Positions 39,043-50,238 of a stretch of DNA of 64,000 bases are shown here, one piece after another. The stretch comes from Arhodomonas aquaeolei DSM 8974 (GTDB lineage Bacteria; Pseudomonadota; Gammaproteobacteria; Nitrococcales; Nitrococcaceae). A model generated the notes under the pieces. The model was not told the origin of the DNA. It searched no databases and saw only the letters and a list, made by a program, of their open reading frames with translations. The position numbers were made by a program, and so were the translations under genes. Where the stretch lies: the NCBI RefSeq assembly GCF_000374645.1, contig NZ_KB894800.1, positions 463,321 to 527,320 of the forward strand. The letters are read 5' to 3'. Position 1 is the stretch's first letter; each line of letters begins with the position of its first letter.

Positions 39043-39074
39043 CCCGATACGTACAATTCCCGATATGTACAATT
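39043..39074. repeat. Tandem 16-bp repeat in divergent promoter region
   Basis: Two adjacent copies of CCCGATAYGTACAATT (39043-39058 and 39059-39074) differ at one base. They lie between the divergent ceramide-synthase-like and HIT-protein genes, 10 bp from the former. On the minus strand they contain TTGTAC and TATCGG 17 bp apart, which could be promoter hexamers. The repeat may be a regulator site. Confidence 0.55.
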
Positions 39075-39157
39075 CAGGCGGCAATCATGGCACACTTGCG
39101 TGTCATCGGTCAGTCATCTATGTGCGGGAAGCACCCGCACCGGGCGGGATCACAGGC

Positions 39158-39622
39158 ATGAGCGAGCGAATGAGCGGCGCCGACGGCACGGAATGGAACG
39201 CCACGATGCGCAAGTTCGGCGCACCGGCCACGTGCATCCGCAACTACGCTCACTGGAGCGTGCTCCTTCGTCCCCGTCAGGCAACACTGGGTGCCCTGGT
39301 GCTGGCGGCACGGGAACCGGCGCAGGCCTTCCCGGAGCTCAGTGCGGCGGCCTTCTCGGAGCTGCGCGAGGCCACTGCCGACATCGAGCAGGCCCTGCAG
39401 CAGGCGTTCTCCTACGAGCGGCTGAACTACCTCATGCTGATGATGGTGGACCCGGACGTGCACTTCCACGTCCTGCCCCGCTATCCCGAGCCACGAACCT
39501 TCGACGGCCGGGAGTTCGAGGATCGGGGCTGGCCCGGCCCCCCGGACCTTTCCCACGTCAACCAGACAGATGAATCAGCCAATGCCCGCATCATCGAGCA
39601 CATCGCGAGCTGCTGGCCCTGA
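39158..39622 (+). CDS. HIT-like domain protein
   Basis: This is a 154-residue HIT-superfamily protein. The triad motif reads DVHFHVLPRYPEP, with two histidines and a proline where the third lies in classical HIT proteins, a variant seen in some HIT-like families. Mid-protein LNYLMLMMVDPDVHFHV is the characteristic strand. HIT enzymes hydrolyse or transfer nucleotide phosphates. The first gene of the plus-strand ceramide run, it overlaps the acyl-AMP ligase start by 53 bp. ATG 39158 is used, although ATG 39170 is also possible. Its role in lipid synthesis is not known. Confidence 0.78.
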   Translation: MSERMSGADGTEWNATMRKFGAPATCIRNYAHWSVLLRPRQATLGALVLAAREPAQAFPELSAAAFSELREATADIEQALQQAFSYERLNYLMLMMVDPDVHFHVLPRYPEPRTFDGREFEDRGWPGPPDLSHVNQTDESANARIIEHIASCWP

Positions 39623-41363
39623 CGGCCCGGGCGCCGCGACGCCCACCGTCAACACGGTACCGCTCAACCCCGGGGCCTTCGCCACGCTCGCCGAGGCGCT
39701 GGACTATGCGGCGGAGGGACACACCGGGCTGAACTTCCACGACGCCCGCGGACGCCTCACCGAGGCCCTGCCCTACGGTGAGCTGCGCCGCCGCGCACTG
39801 ACCACGGCCCGGCGACTGCTGGGCCTCGGGCTGCAGCGCGGCGAGCGCATCGCGGTGATCGCCGAGACCGCCTCGACGTTCCCCGAGGTGTTCTTCGCCT
39901 GCCAGTACGCCGGACTCGTACCCGTGGCGCTGCCGGTGTCGCTGAACCTGGGCGGCCGGCAGGCCTACGTCGAGCAGATCCGGGGCCTGCTGGAGCGGGC
40001 CCGCCCGGGCGTCGCGCTGGCCTCTGAGGCGTTCTCGCCCTTCCTCGAGGAGGCGGCGTCAGGCATGGACGGCGTGCGGCTGCACACCCCCGCGTCCCTC
40101 GCGGCCCTCGAGCCGGCGGAGGTGACGCCGGAACCCACGCGCCCGGAGGAGATCGCCTACCTGCAATTCACCTCCGGCAGCACCCAGGCGCCGCGGGGCG
40201 TGGTGATCCGGGCCGGCGCGGTCATGAGCAACCTCCAGGGGATCGTGCGCCACGGCCTCGGCATCCACGCCGGCGACCGCTGCGCCTCATGGCTGCCCTT
40301 CTACCACGACATGGGCATGGTCGGGCTGCTGCTCGGGCCACTGGCCTCCCAGCGCTCCGTGGACTACATGGGCACGCGGGACTTCGCCGTACGCCCGGTC
40401 CAGTGGCTGAAGTTGATCAGCCGCAACGGCGGCTCGGTGGCCTTCGCCCCGCCGTTCGGCTACGACCTCTGCGCCCGCCGCGTACGCGATGGCGATGTCG
40501 AGCAGCTCGACCTCTCGCGCTGGCGGGTCGCCGGCGTGGGTGCGGAGCTGGTCCGCCCGGAGCCGCTGCGCCGCTTCGCCGAACGGCTGGCGCCGGCGGG
40601 CTTCGGCGAGCACGCCTTCCGCGCCTGTTACGGCCTGGCGGAGGCCTCGCTGGCGGTGACCTTCGCACCGGCCGGGGCGGGCCTGGAGATCGACCGCGCC
40701 GACGCCGAGGCGATGGCCGCGGAGGACGTCGCCCGCACGCCGGGCGGGGACGGCGAGACACGCGAGCTCGTTGTCTGCGGCGAGGTCCTGCCTGGACACG
40801 AGGTCGTCATCCGCGACCCGGAAGGCGCCCCGCTGCCCCAGGGTCACATCGGCCACGTCACCGTGCGCGGCCCGAGCCTGATGAGCGGTTACTACAACGA
40901 CGACGCGGCGACCCGGCGGGCCGTGGACGCCGACGGCTGGCTGTATACCGGCGATCTCGGCTACCTGGGCCGTCAGGGACTGGTGATCACCGGCCGCCAC
41001 AAGGATCTGATCATCATCAACGGGCGCAACCTCTGGCCGGAAGACCTGGAGCAGGCCGTCGAGCAGGAACCGGACGTGCGCACCGGCGACGTCAGCGCCT
41101 TCGCCGTCAACGACGAAGAGGGCGAACACGTGGTGCTGGTACTGCAGTGCCGACTGACCGACAAAGCGGCGCGCACCGAGCTGCGCGCCCGGGTCCAGGC
41201 CCGCGTGCGGGCACACTTCGGCGTCTCCCCGGAGGTAGACCTGGTCGGCGCGCACACCCTGCCGCGGACCTCCTCCGGCAAGCTCTCGCGCTCGCGCGCC
41301 CGTCAGGACTACCTCGCCCGGCAGGCGGCGCGGGCACCGGAACCGGCGCAGAGCGGGAGCTGA
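39570..41363 (+). CDS. Fatty acyl-AMP ligase/acyl-ACP synthetase for sphingolipid synthesis
   Basis: This is a 597-residue ANL-superfamily adenylating enzyme of the fatty-acyl-AMP ligase type. The AMP-binding P-loop is YLQFTSGSTQAPRGVV. SWLPFYHDMGMVG is the hallmark of FAAL/long-chain ligases, followed by CYGLAEASLAVTF, GWLYTGDLGYL and the catalytic lysine region in LPRTSSGKLSRSRAR. It should activate a fatty acid and load it onto the ACP encoded two genes downstream, as the Caulobacter acyl-ACP synthetase does for ceramide. The ATG lies inside the HIT gene and lacks a clear ribosome binding site. The ketoreductase gene follows after 9 bp. Confidence 0.88.
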   Translation: MNQPMPASSSTSRAAGPDGPGAATPTVNTVPLNPGAFATLAEALDYAAEGHTGLNFHDARGRLTEALPYGELRRRALTTARRLLGLGLQRGERIAVIAETASTFPEVFFACQYAGLVPVALPVSLNLGGRQAYVEQIRGLLERARPGVALASEAFSPFLEEAASGMDGVRLHTPASLAALEPAEVTPEPTRPEEIAYLQFTSGSTQAPRGVVIRAGAVMSNLQGIVRHGLGIHAGDRCASWLPFYHDMGMVGLLLGPLASQRSVDYMGTRDFAVRPVQWLKLISRNGGSVAFAPPFGYDLCARRVRDGDVEQLDLSRWRVAGVGAELVRPEPLRRFAERLAPAGFGEHAFRACYGLAEASLAVTFAPAGAGLEIDRADAEAMAAEDVARTPGGDGETRELVVCGEVLPGHEVVIRDPEGAPLPQGHIGHVTVRGPSLMSGYYNDDAATRRAVDADGWLYTGDLGYLGRQGLVITGRHKDLIIINGRNLWPEDLEQAVEQEPDVRTGDVSAFAVNDEEGEHVVLVLQCRLTDKAARTELRARVQARVRAHFGVSPEVDLVGAHTLPRTSSGKLSRSRARQDYLARQAARAPEPAQSGS

Positions 41364-41372
41364 GACCCGGCT

Positions 41373-42308
41373 ATGCCCGGCACCGTCGCGCTCACCGGCG
41401 CCACCGGTTTCATCGGCTCCGCTCTGCGGCGGCGCCTGCTCGCCGACGGCTGGCAGGTACGTGCCCTCGCCCACCGGAGCGCACCGGTACGCGACGGCAC
41501 CGAGTGGCTGCAGGGCGACGTGCGTGACGACGCGGCCGCGGAACGCCTGGTCGACGGCGCGGACGCGGTCATCCACTGTGCCGGGACCGTGCGCGGCGCC
41601 TCGGCGCAGGCATTCGAGGCGATCAACACCGGCGGCACCGCGGCCCTGGTGCACGCCGCGGCACGGCACCGGCCATGGCCGCGTTTCCTGCTGCTCTCGT
41701 CGCTGGCCGCCCGGGAGCCGCGGCTGTCGTGGTACGCGCATAGCAAGCGCCGCGCCGAAGACTACCTGACGGACAACGCGGACGCGATGCCCTGGACCAT
41801 CCTGCGGCCGACCGCGGTCTACGGCCCCGGCGACCGCGAGATGCGGCCGCTGTTCGACGCCATGAACCGCGGCATACTGCCGGTGCCCGGCCGCCTGGAC
41901 GCGCGGATCACGCTGCTGCACGTCGCCGACCTGGTCGCCGCGATCGGCTGCTGGCTCGCCCGGCCACAGCCCGTGCGCGGGCTGTTCGAGCTGCACGACG
42001 GCACCGCTGACGGCTACGGCTGGGGCGACATCGCGCGGATCGCCGGCACTGCCCTGGGACACCGGGTCTGGCGGGTGCCGCTGCCGGGGTTCGCCCTGTA
42101 CACGGTGGCATCGGTCAATCTGGCCCTCGCCCGGGCGTTCGGCTACGCGCCGATGCTCACGCCGGGCAAGGTCCAGGAGCTCCGCCACCCCGACTGGCGC
42201 TGCGACATCGCGCGCTATACCGAGGCCACCGGATGGCGCCCGAGCATCCGTCTGGCCGATGCCCTGCGCCCGGGCACCGATACGTGCCTGGCGCACCACG
42301 ACTGCTGA
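41373..42308 (+). CDS. NAD-dependent epimerase/dehydratase, CerR-like
   Basis: This is an extended short-chain dehydrogenase of 311 residues. The nucleotide-binding loop is VALTGATGFIGSALRRRL, the catalytic Ser region is LLLSSLAA, and YAHSKRRAED gives the Tyr-x3-Lys pair. The substrate domain contains WTILRPTAVYGPGDREM. In bacterial sphingolipid clusters a protein of this type (CerR) reduces the keto group after N-acylation. I assign that role by position between acyl-AMP ligase and ACP. Other epimerase-type reactions remain possible. Confidence 0.82.
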   Translation: MPGTVALTGATGFIGSALRRRLLADGWQVRALAHRSAPVRDGTEWLQGDVRDDAAAERLVDGADAVIHCAGTVRGASAQAFEAINTGGTAALVHAAARHRPWPRFLLLSSLAAREPRLSWYAHSKRRAEDYLTDNADAMPWTILRPTAVYGPGDREMRPLFDAMNRGILPVPGRLDARITLLHVADLVAAIGCWLARPQPVRGLFELHDGTADGYGWGDIARIAGTALGHRVWRVPLPGFALYTVASVNLALARAFGYAPMLTPGKVQELRHPDWRCDIARYTEATGWRPSIRLADALRPGTDTCLAHHDC

Positions 42309-42316
42309 AGGTCCCC

Positions 42317-42568
42317 ATGAACCACAGCTATCAACAGATACTGGAAACCCTGACCGGGCAGATCCGTACGCTCGCCGAGGAGGACGTCACTATCGGGGAG
42401 GACACCGATCTGCTCAGTCACGCCGGCCTCGATTCCGTCAACGTCATGGACCTGGTGATGCAGATCGAGGACGAGTTCGACGTCGTCGTCCCGGTCAACG
42501 CCCTGGCCGACATCCGCACCCCCGGCCAGCTCGCCGCCCTGATCCAGACCCTTGAGGAGGACGCCTGA
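42317..42568 (+). CDS. Acyl carrier protein (sphingolipid-specific)
   Basis: This is an 83-residue acyl carrier protein. The phosphopantetheine serine is Ser40 in HAGLDSVNVMDL, the acidic helix II continues MQIEDEFDV, and the chain is strongly acidic overall. It is not next to fab genes but lies between the reductase and the serine-palmitoyltransferase gene, with zero bp to the latter. It should carry the acyl group for condensation with serine, as AcpR does in Caulobacter. Confidence 0.92.
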   Translation: MNHSYQQILETLTGQIRTLAEEDVTIGEDTDLLSHAGLDSVNVMDLVMQIEDEFDVVVPVNALADIRTPGQLAALIQTLEEDA

Positions 42569-43776
42569 ATGGCCCTGCTGGACAAGTTCGACACGCTGCG
42601 CCGCGAGCGCGAGGCGCTGCTGTCCACCGGCATCGATCCATTCGACACCCCGATCGAGTCGGTGCTCTCCCCCACCGAGGCCCGTATCGACGGCCGCCGG
42701 GTCATCCTCGCCGGGACCAACAACTACCTGGGCCTCACCTTCGAGCCGGAGTGTGTCAGTGCCGCCGAGACGGCGCTGCGGGAGCCGGCACGGGGACCAC
42801 GGGCTCACGCATGGCCAACGGCAGCTACGACGGTCACCGGCTCCTCGAGGAGGAGCTCGCGGACTTCTACGGCAAGGCCCACGGGATGGTGTTCTCCACC
42901 GGCTACCAGGCCAACCTGGGCATGCTCTCCAGCCTTGCCGGGCCCGGTGATGTGATCCTCATCGACGCGGACTGCCACGCCAGCATCTACGACGGCTGCC
43001 GCCTGAGCGGCGCCGACATGGTGCGCTTCCGCCACAACGACACGGCAAGCCTGGAGAAACGCCTCAAGCGCCTCGGTGAGCGCGCCTCGCGCACGCTGAT
43101 CGTGGTCGAAGGGCTCTACAGCATGCTCGGCGACACCGCGCCGCTCGCCGAGATCGCCGCGCTCAAGCACGCCTACGGCGCCTACCTGATGGTGGACGAA
43201 GCGCACTCCCTCGGCGTCTACGGCCCTCAGGGCGAGGGCGTGACCGCCTACGCCGACGTCGGCGGGGACGTCGACTTCATCGTCGGCACCTTCAGCAAGA
43301 GCCTCGCCGGCATCGGCGGGTTCTGCGTCAGCGACCACGAGGCCCTGGAGCAGGTACGCTACGCGAGCCGCCCCTATATCTTCACCGCATCGCCGTCGCC
43401 GTCGGTGATCGCCTCCACCCGCGCCGCGCTGCGCCAGCTGCGCGATCGCCCGGAGCTGCGCGAGCGCCTGTGGGACAACGCGGACGCACTCTACCGGAGC
43501 CTCACCGATACCGGCTACCGGGTCGGCCCGGAACTCAGCCCGGTGGTGGCGGTGCTGCTCGACACCCGCGAGGAGGCGCTGGCACTGTGGCACGGCCTGC
43601 TCGAGAACGGCGTCTACGTGAACCTCGTGTTCCCACCGGCCACCCCGGACGGCAAGTCCCTCGTGCGCTGCAGCGTCAGTGCCGCGCACACCCCGGAGCA
43701 GATCGAGTGGATCGGCGAGGCATTCGCCTCGCTCGCCGAGGACGGGAGCGCACAGCGCGCCGGCGGACGGGGCTGA
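42569..43776 (+). pseudogene. spt: Serine palmitoyltransferase-type alpha-oxoamine synthase, one frameshift
   Basis: This PLP enzyme condenses an acyl thioester with serine to 3-keto-sphinganine. Residues 1-72 are in frame from ATG 42569 (MALLDKFDTLRREREALLS, GTNNYLGLTFEPE). At 42784 one G is missing: GAGCCGGC stands where GAGGCCGGC would restore AGTGTTGSR. The rest runs one frame over to 43776 (MANGSYDGHRLLEEELADFY, DEAHSLGVYG). Restoring one base gives exactly 402 residues, normal for the family. The PLP lysine motif is GTFSKSLAGIGGF, as in Spt and unlike the TLGKA of KBL or the BioF form. No slippery heptamer is visible, so this is either a sequence error or an inactivating mutation. Confidence 0.85.
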
Positions 43777-43783
43777 CCCCGCC

Positions 43784-44740
43784 ATGACCGTGGCCGCAGA
43801 GGGGGGCGACGCGCTCGAGACGCTGGTCGCCGGTCGGCTGGAGCGCCCCCCGCCGGCGGCGGTGGCAGCCGTCGCGGACGCGCTCGCGGAACGCCTCGGC
43901 GACAACCTCCTGGCCGTGATCGCCTACGGCTCCTGCCTGCGCGACGTCGACCCGGCGGACGGGCTGATCGACCTCTACGCCATCGTGGACGGCTACCGCG
44001 GCGCCTTCGGGCGCCGCTGGCTGGCCCCGGTCACCGCCGCGCTGCCGCCGAGCGTGTTCTACCTGGAGCAACGCCACGAGGGGCGCACGCTTCGTGCCAA
44101 ATACGCCGTACTCTCCCGCCGTCAGCTCGCCCGCGGCATCGGGCGCTGGTTCCACCCCTACGTCTGGGGCCGCTTCGCCCAGCCGGCGGTGCTCGCCTAC
44201 CGGCGCGACCGGGCGGCCGCCGGCGCGATCACCGCGCTGCTCGCCCGGGCCGTGCCACGCCTCATCGACGAGACCGCCCCGATGCTCCCCGGCACCTTCG
44301 ACGCGGAGAGGCTATGGGCCCGCGGGCTCGCGCTGAGCTACGCCACCGAGCTCCGCCCCGAGCGCCCGGACCGCGTCCGCGGGCTCGTTGACCACGACCG
44401 CGACCATTACCGGGCGCTGACCGAGGCGGCCCTGCCCCGGCTCGACGGCCGGCTGCGCCGCGACCCGTCCGGCAGCGGCTACCACTGCACCGCCGGGCCC
44501 TGGCGCCGGCTCCGCGCCCGCACGGCCTGGCGCGCACGCCGCCTCCAGGGGGCGGCCCTGTCGATACTGCGCCTCGCCAAGGCCAGCGCCACCTTCGACG
44601 GTGGCCTGGATTACGCCGCCTGGAAGCTCGAACGCCACACCGGCGAGGGCGTCGAGCTCTCCCCCCGGGTACGGCGCCACCCCCTGATCTTCGGCTGGGG
44701 CGTGCTCTGGCGACTGCTGCGCCGGGGCGTGCTACGCTGA
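43784..44740 (+). CDS. Tam41-like nucleotidyltransferase (possible CTP:lipid-phosphate cytidylyltransferase)
   Basis: This is a 318-residue protein with a nucleotidyltransferase core: AVIAYGSCLRDV, then LIDLYAIVDGY, whose acidic pair matches the G-S-x-n-D-x-D metal site. It continues RAKYAVLSRRQLARGIGRWF and VWGRFAQPAVLAY. That order (YGS, D-x-xx-VD, KY-x-V, W/F-x-x-GR-x-x-x-P) resembles mitochondrial Tam41, the CDP-diacylglycerol synthase. A hydrophobic C-terminal segment ends RHPLIFGWGVLWRLL. Set 7 bp after spt and 23 bp before recB, it may activate ceramide phosphate with CTP. The Tam41 match is pattern recognition, not a search result. Confidence 0.65.
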   Translation: MTVAAEGGDALETLVAGRLERPPPAAVAAVADALAERLGDNLLAVIAYGSCLRDVDPADGLIDLYAIVDGYRGAFGRRWLAPVTAALPPSVFYLEQRHEGRTLRAKYAVLSRRQLARGIGRWFHPYVWGRFAQPAVLAYRRDRAAAGAITALLARAVPRLIDETAPMLPGTFDAERLWARGLALSYATELRPERPDRVRGLVDHDRDHYRALTEAALPRLDGRLRRDPSGSGYHCTAGPWRRLRARTAWRARRLQGAALSILRLAKASATFDGGLDYAAWKLERHTGEGVELSPRVRRHPLIFGWGVLWRLLRRGVLR

Positions 44741-44763
44741 CGGCGTTTCACGGGATCGCGCCC

Positions 44764-48353
<3,590 letters not shown>

Positions 48354-48354
<1 letters not shown>

Positions 48355-50225
48355 TGGACCCGCGCCTGCGCGCCGCCGTCGACGCCCGGACACTGCGCCG
48401 GCTGGACGCTCATTTCGCCGGCTTCGTCGCCGGGCTCGCCGGCGGGGCCGCCGACGACGCCCTGCTCGCCGCCGCCGCCCTCGCCAGCCAGCAGCTCGGC
48501 GAGGGCCACATCTGCGTGGACCTCGCCCGCCATGCCGGGCGCACACTGTTCGCGGACGCGGCCGCGGAGGGCACGGGCATCGCCGCACCGGGACTGGCGG
48601 CGTGGCGCGACGCCCTGCAGGCCTCGCCGGCGGTGCAGCCCCCGGGCGGCCTCGCACCCCTGGTGCTCGACGGCGACCGGCTCTACCTGCGCCGCTACTG
48701 GTGCTTCGAGCAGGACCTCGCCCGCGGGCTCGTGGCCCTCGCCGGCCACGACCACCCGGTGGACGACGCCCTGCTCCGGGACGGGCTGGAGCGCCTGTTC
48801 CCGCGGCCCGACGACGGCGTGGACTGGCAGCGGGTGGCCGCCGCCGTCGCCGTCCGGCGCGGCGTGACGGTGATCTCCGGCGGCCCGGGCACCGGCAAGA
48901 CCCGCACGGTCAGCCGGGTGCTCGCGCTGCTCGCCGAGCAGGGCCTGGCCGGTGGCTCGGCGCCGCGCATCCGCCTCGCCGCACCCACCGGCAAGGCCGC
49001 GGCACGGCTGACCGAGTCCATCACCGCGAGCCTGCCCGGGGACGCGGCGCTGCAGTCGCCAACGGTGCTGGAGGCCATCCCCCGGGAAGCGGTCACCCTG
49101 CACCGGCTCCTGCGGGCCCGCCCGGGCCGCGCCCGCTTCGGCCACGACGCCGACAACCCGCTGCACCTGGACGTGCTGCTGGTCGACGAGGCCTCCATGG
49201 TGGACCTGCCCCTGATGGCACGGCTGGTGGACGCCCTGCCCCCGGGCGCCCGGCTGGTACTGCTCGGCGACCGCGACCAGCTCGCCTCCGTGGAGGCGGG
49301 CGCCGTGCTCGGCGACCTGTGCAGCGGAGCGGAGGGCTACTCGCCGGGGATGCGGGACTGGTTGGCGGCAGTCACCGGCGAGGCCCTGCCCGCCGGCACC
49401 GCGACCGCCTCACCCCTCGCCGACGGCGTCGCCTTCCTCTACCGGAGCTGGCGCTTCCGCGACACCGCCGATGGCCCGCCGGGCATCGGCACCCTCGCCC
49501 GGGCGGTACGCGACGGCGAGGGGGAGACCGCGGCGGCGCTGCTCACCGCTGCCGACGACATCGGGGACGGCGAGCTCGCCCACCGCCACGTGGACGCCGC
49601 CACCCTGCCCGCCGCGCTGGCGGAGACCGCGGTGCCCTTCTTCCGGGGGATCGCCGGCGAGGCGACACCGGCGGACGCGCTGAGCGCACTGGGGGCGCTG
49701 CGCGTGCTCTGCGCCCTGCGCGACGGGCCCTTCGGGGTCAACGCGGTCAACCACGCGATACGCGAGGCCCTTGGGCCGACGGCGCTGGAGCGCTGGTACC
49801 ACGGTCAGCCGGTGATGGTCACCAGCAACGACTACGCCCTCGGCCTCGCCAACGGGGACGTCGGCGTGGTCTGGCGCACGCCGGAGGGGCTGCGGGCGCA
49901 CTTCCCCGACCCCGCCGGGGGCGTGCGCGACTTCGCGCCCCAGCGCCTGCCCGCCCACGAGTGCGTCTACGCCATGACGGTGCACAAGAGCCAGGGCTCG
50001 GAGTTCGAGCGGGTACTGATGATCCTGCCGGACGAGCCCACGCCGGTGCTCACCCGCGAGCTGATCTACACCGGCCTGACGCGGGCGCGCCGGCACGCCA
50101 CGGTCTGGGGCGATCCCGCGGTGCTGCAGGAGGCGGTCAGCCACCGCCCGACCCGGCGGGCCTCCGGCCTGGCGGCCGCGCTGCGTGCCCACGCGCCGGA
50201 CGCCGCCGGCCCGGGCGGGGCATAG
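48354..50225 (+). CDS. recD: Exodeoxyribonuclease V subunit alpha (RecD)
   Basis: RecD is the 5'-3' SF1B helicase subunit of RecBCD. The 623-residue protein has the Walker A motif VISGGPGTGKTRTVSRVL, RIRLAAPTGKAAARLTES, the DEAS motif II in VLLVDEASMVDLPLM, LGDRDQLASVEAGAVLGDL and the C-terminal AMTVHKSQGSEFERV with TGLTRAR. Length is near E. coli RecD (608). It is coupled to recB and convergent with the chloride-channel gene. Confidence 0.98.
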
Positions 50226-50238
50226 ACTGCCCCGGCGC

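Noticed and set aside
42569..43776. Programmed -1 frameshift in spt
   Set aside because: There is no X-XXY-YYZ heptamer or stem after 42784, and a single added base gives an exact full-length protein, so a base error or deletion is more likely.
42569..43776. KBL or BioF identity for the alpha-oxoamine synthase
   Set aside because: The PLP lysine motif is TFSKSLAGIGGF, the serine-palmitoyltransferase form, and the gene sits directly after a dedicated ACP.
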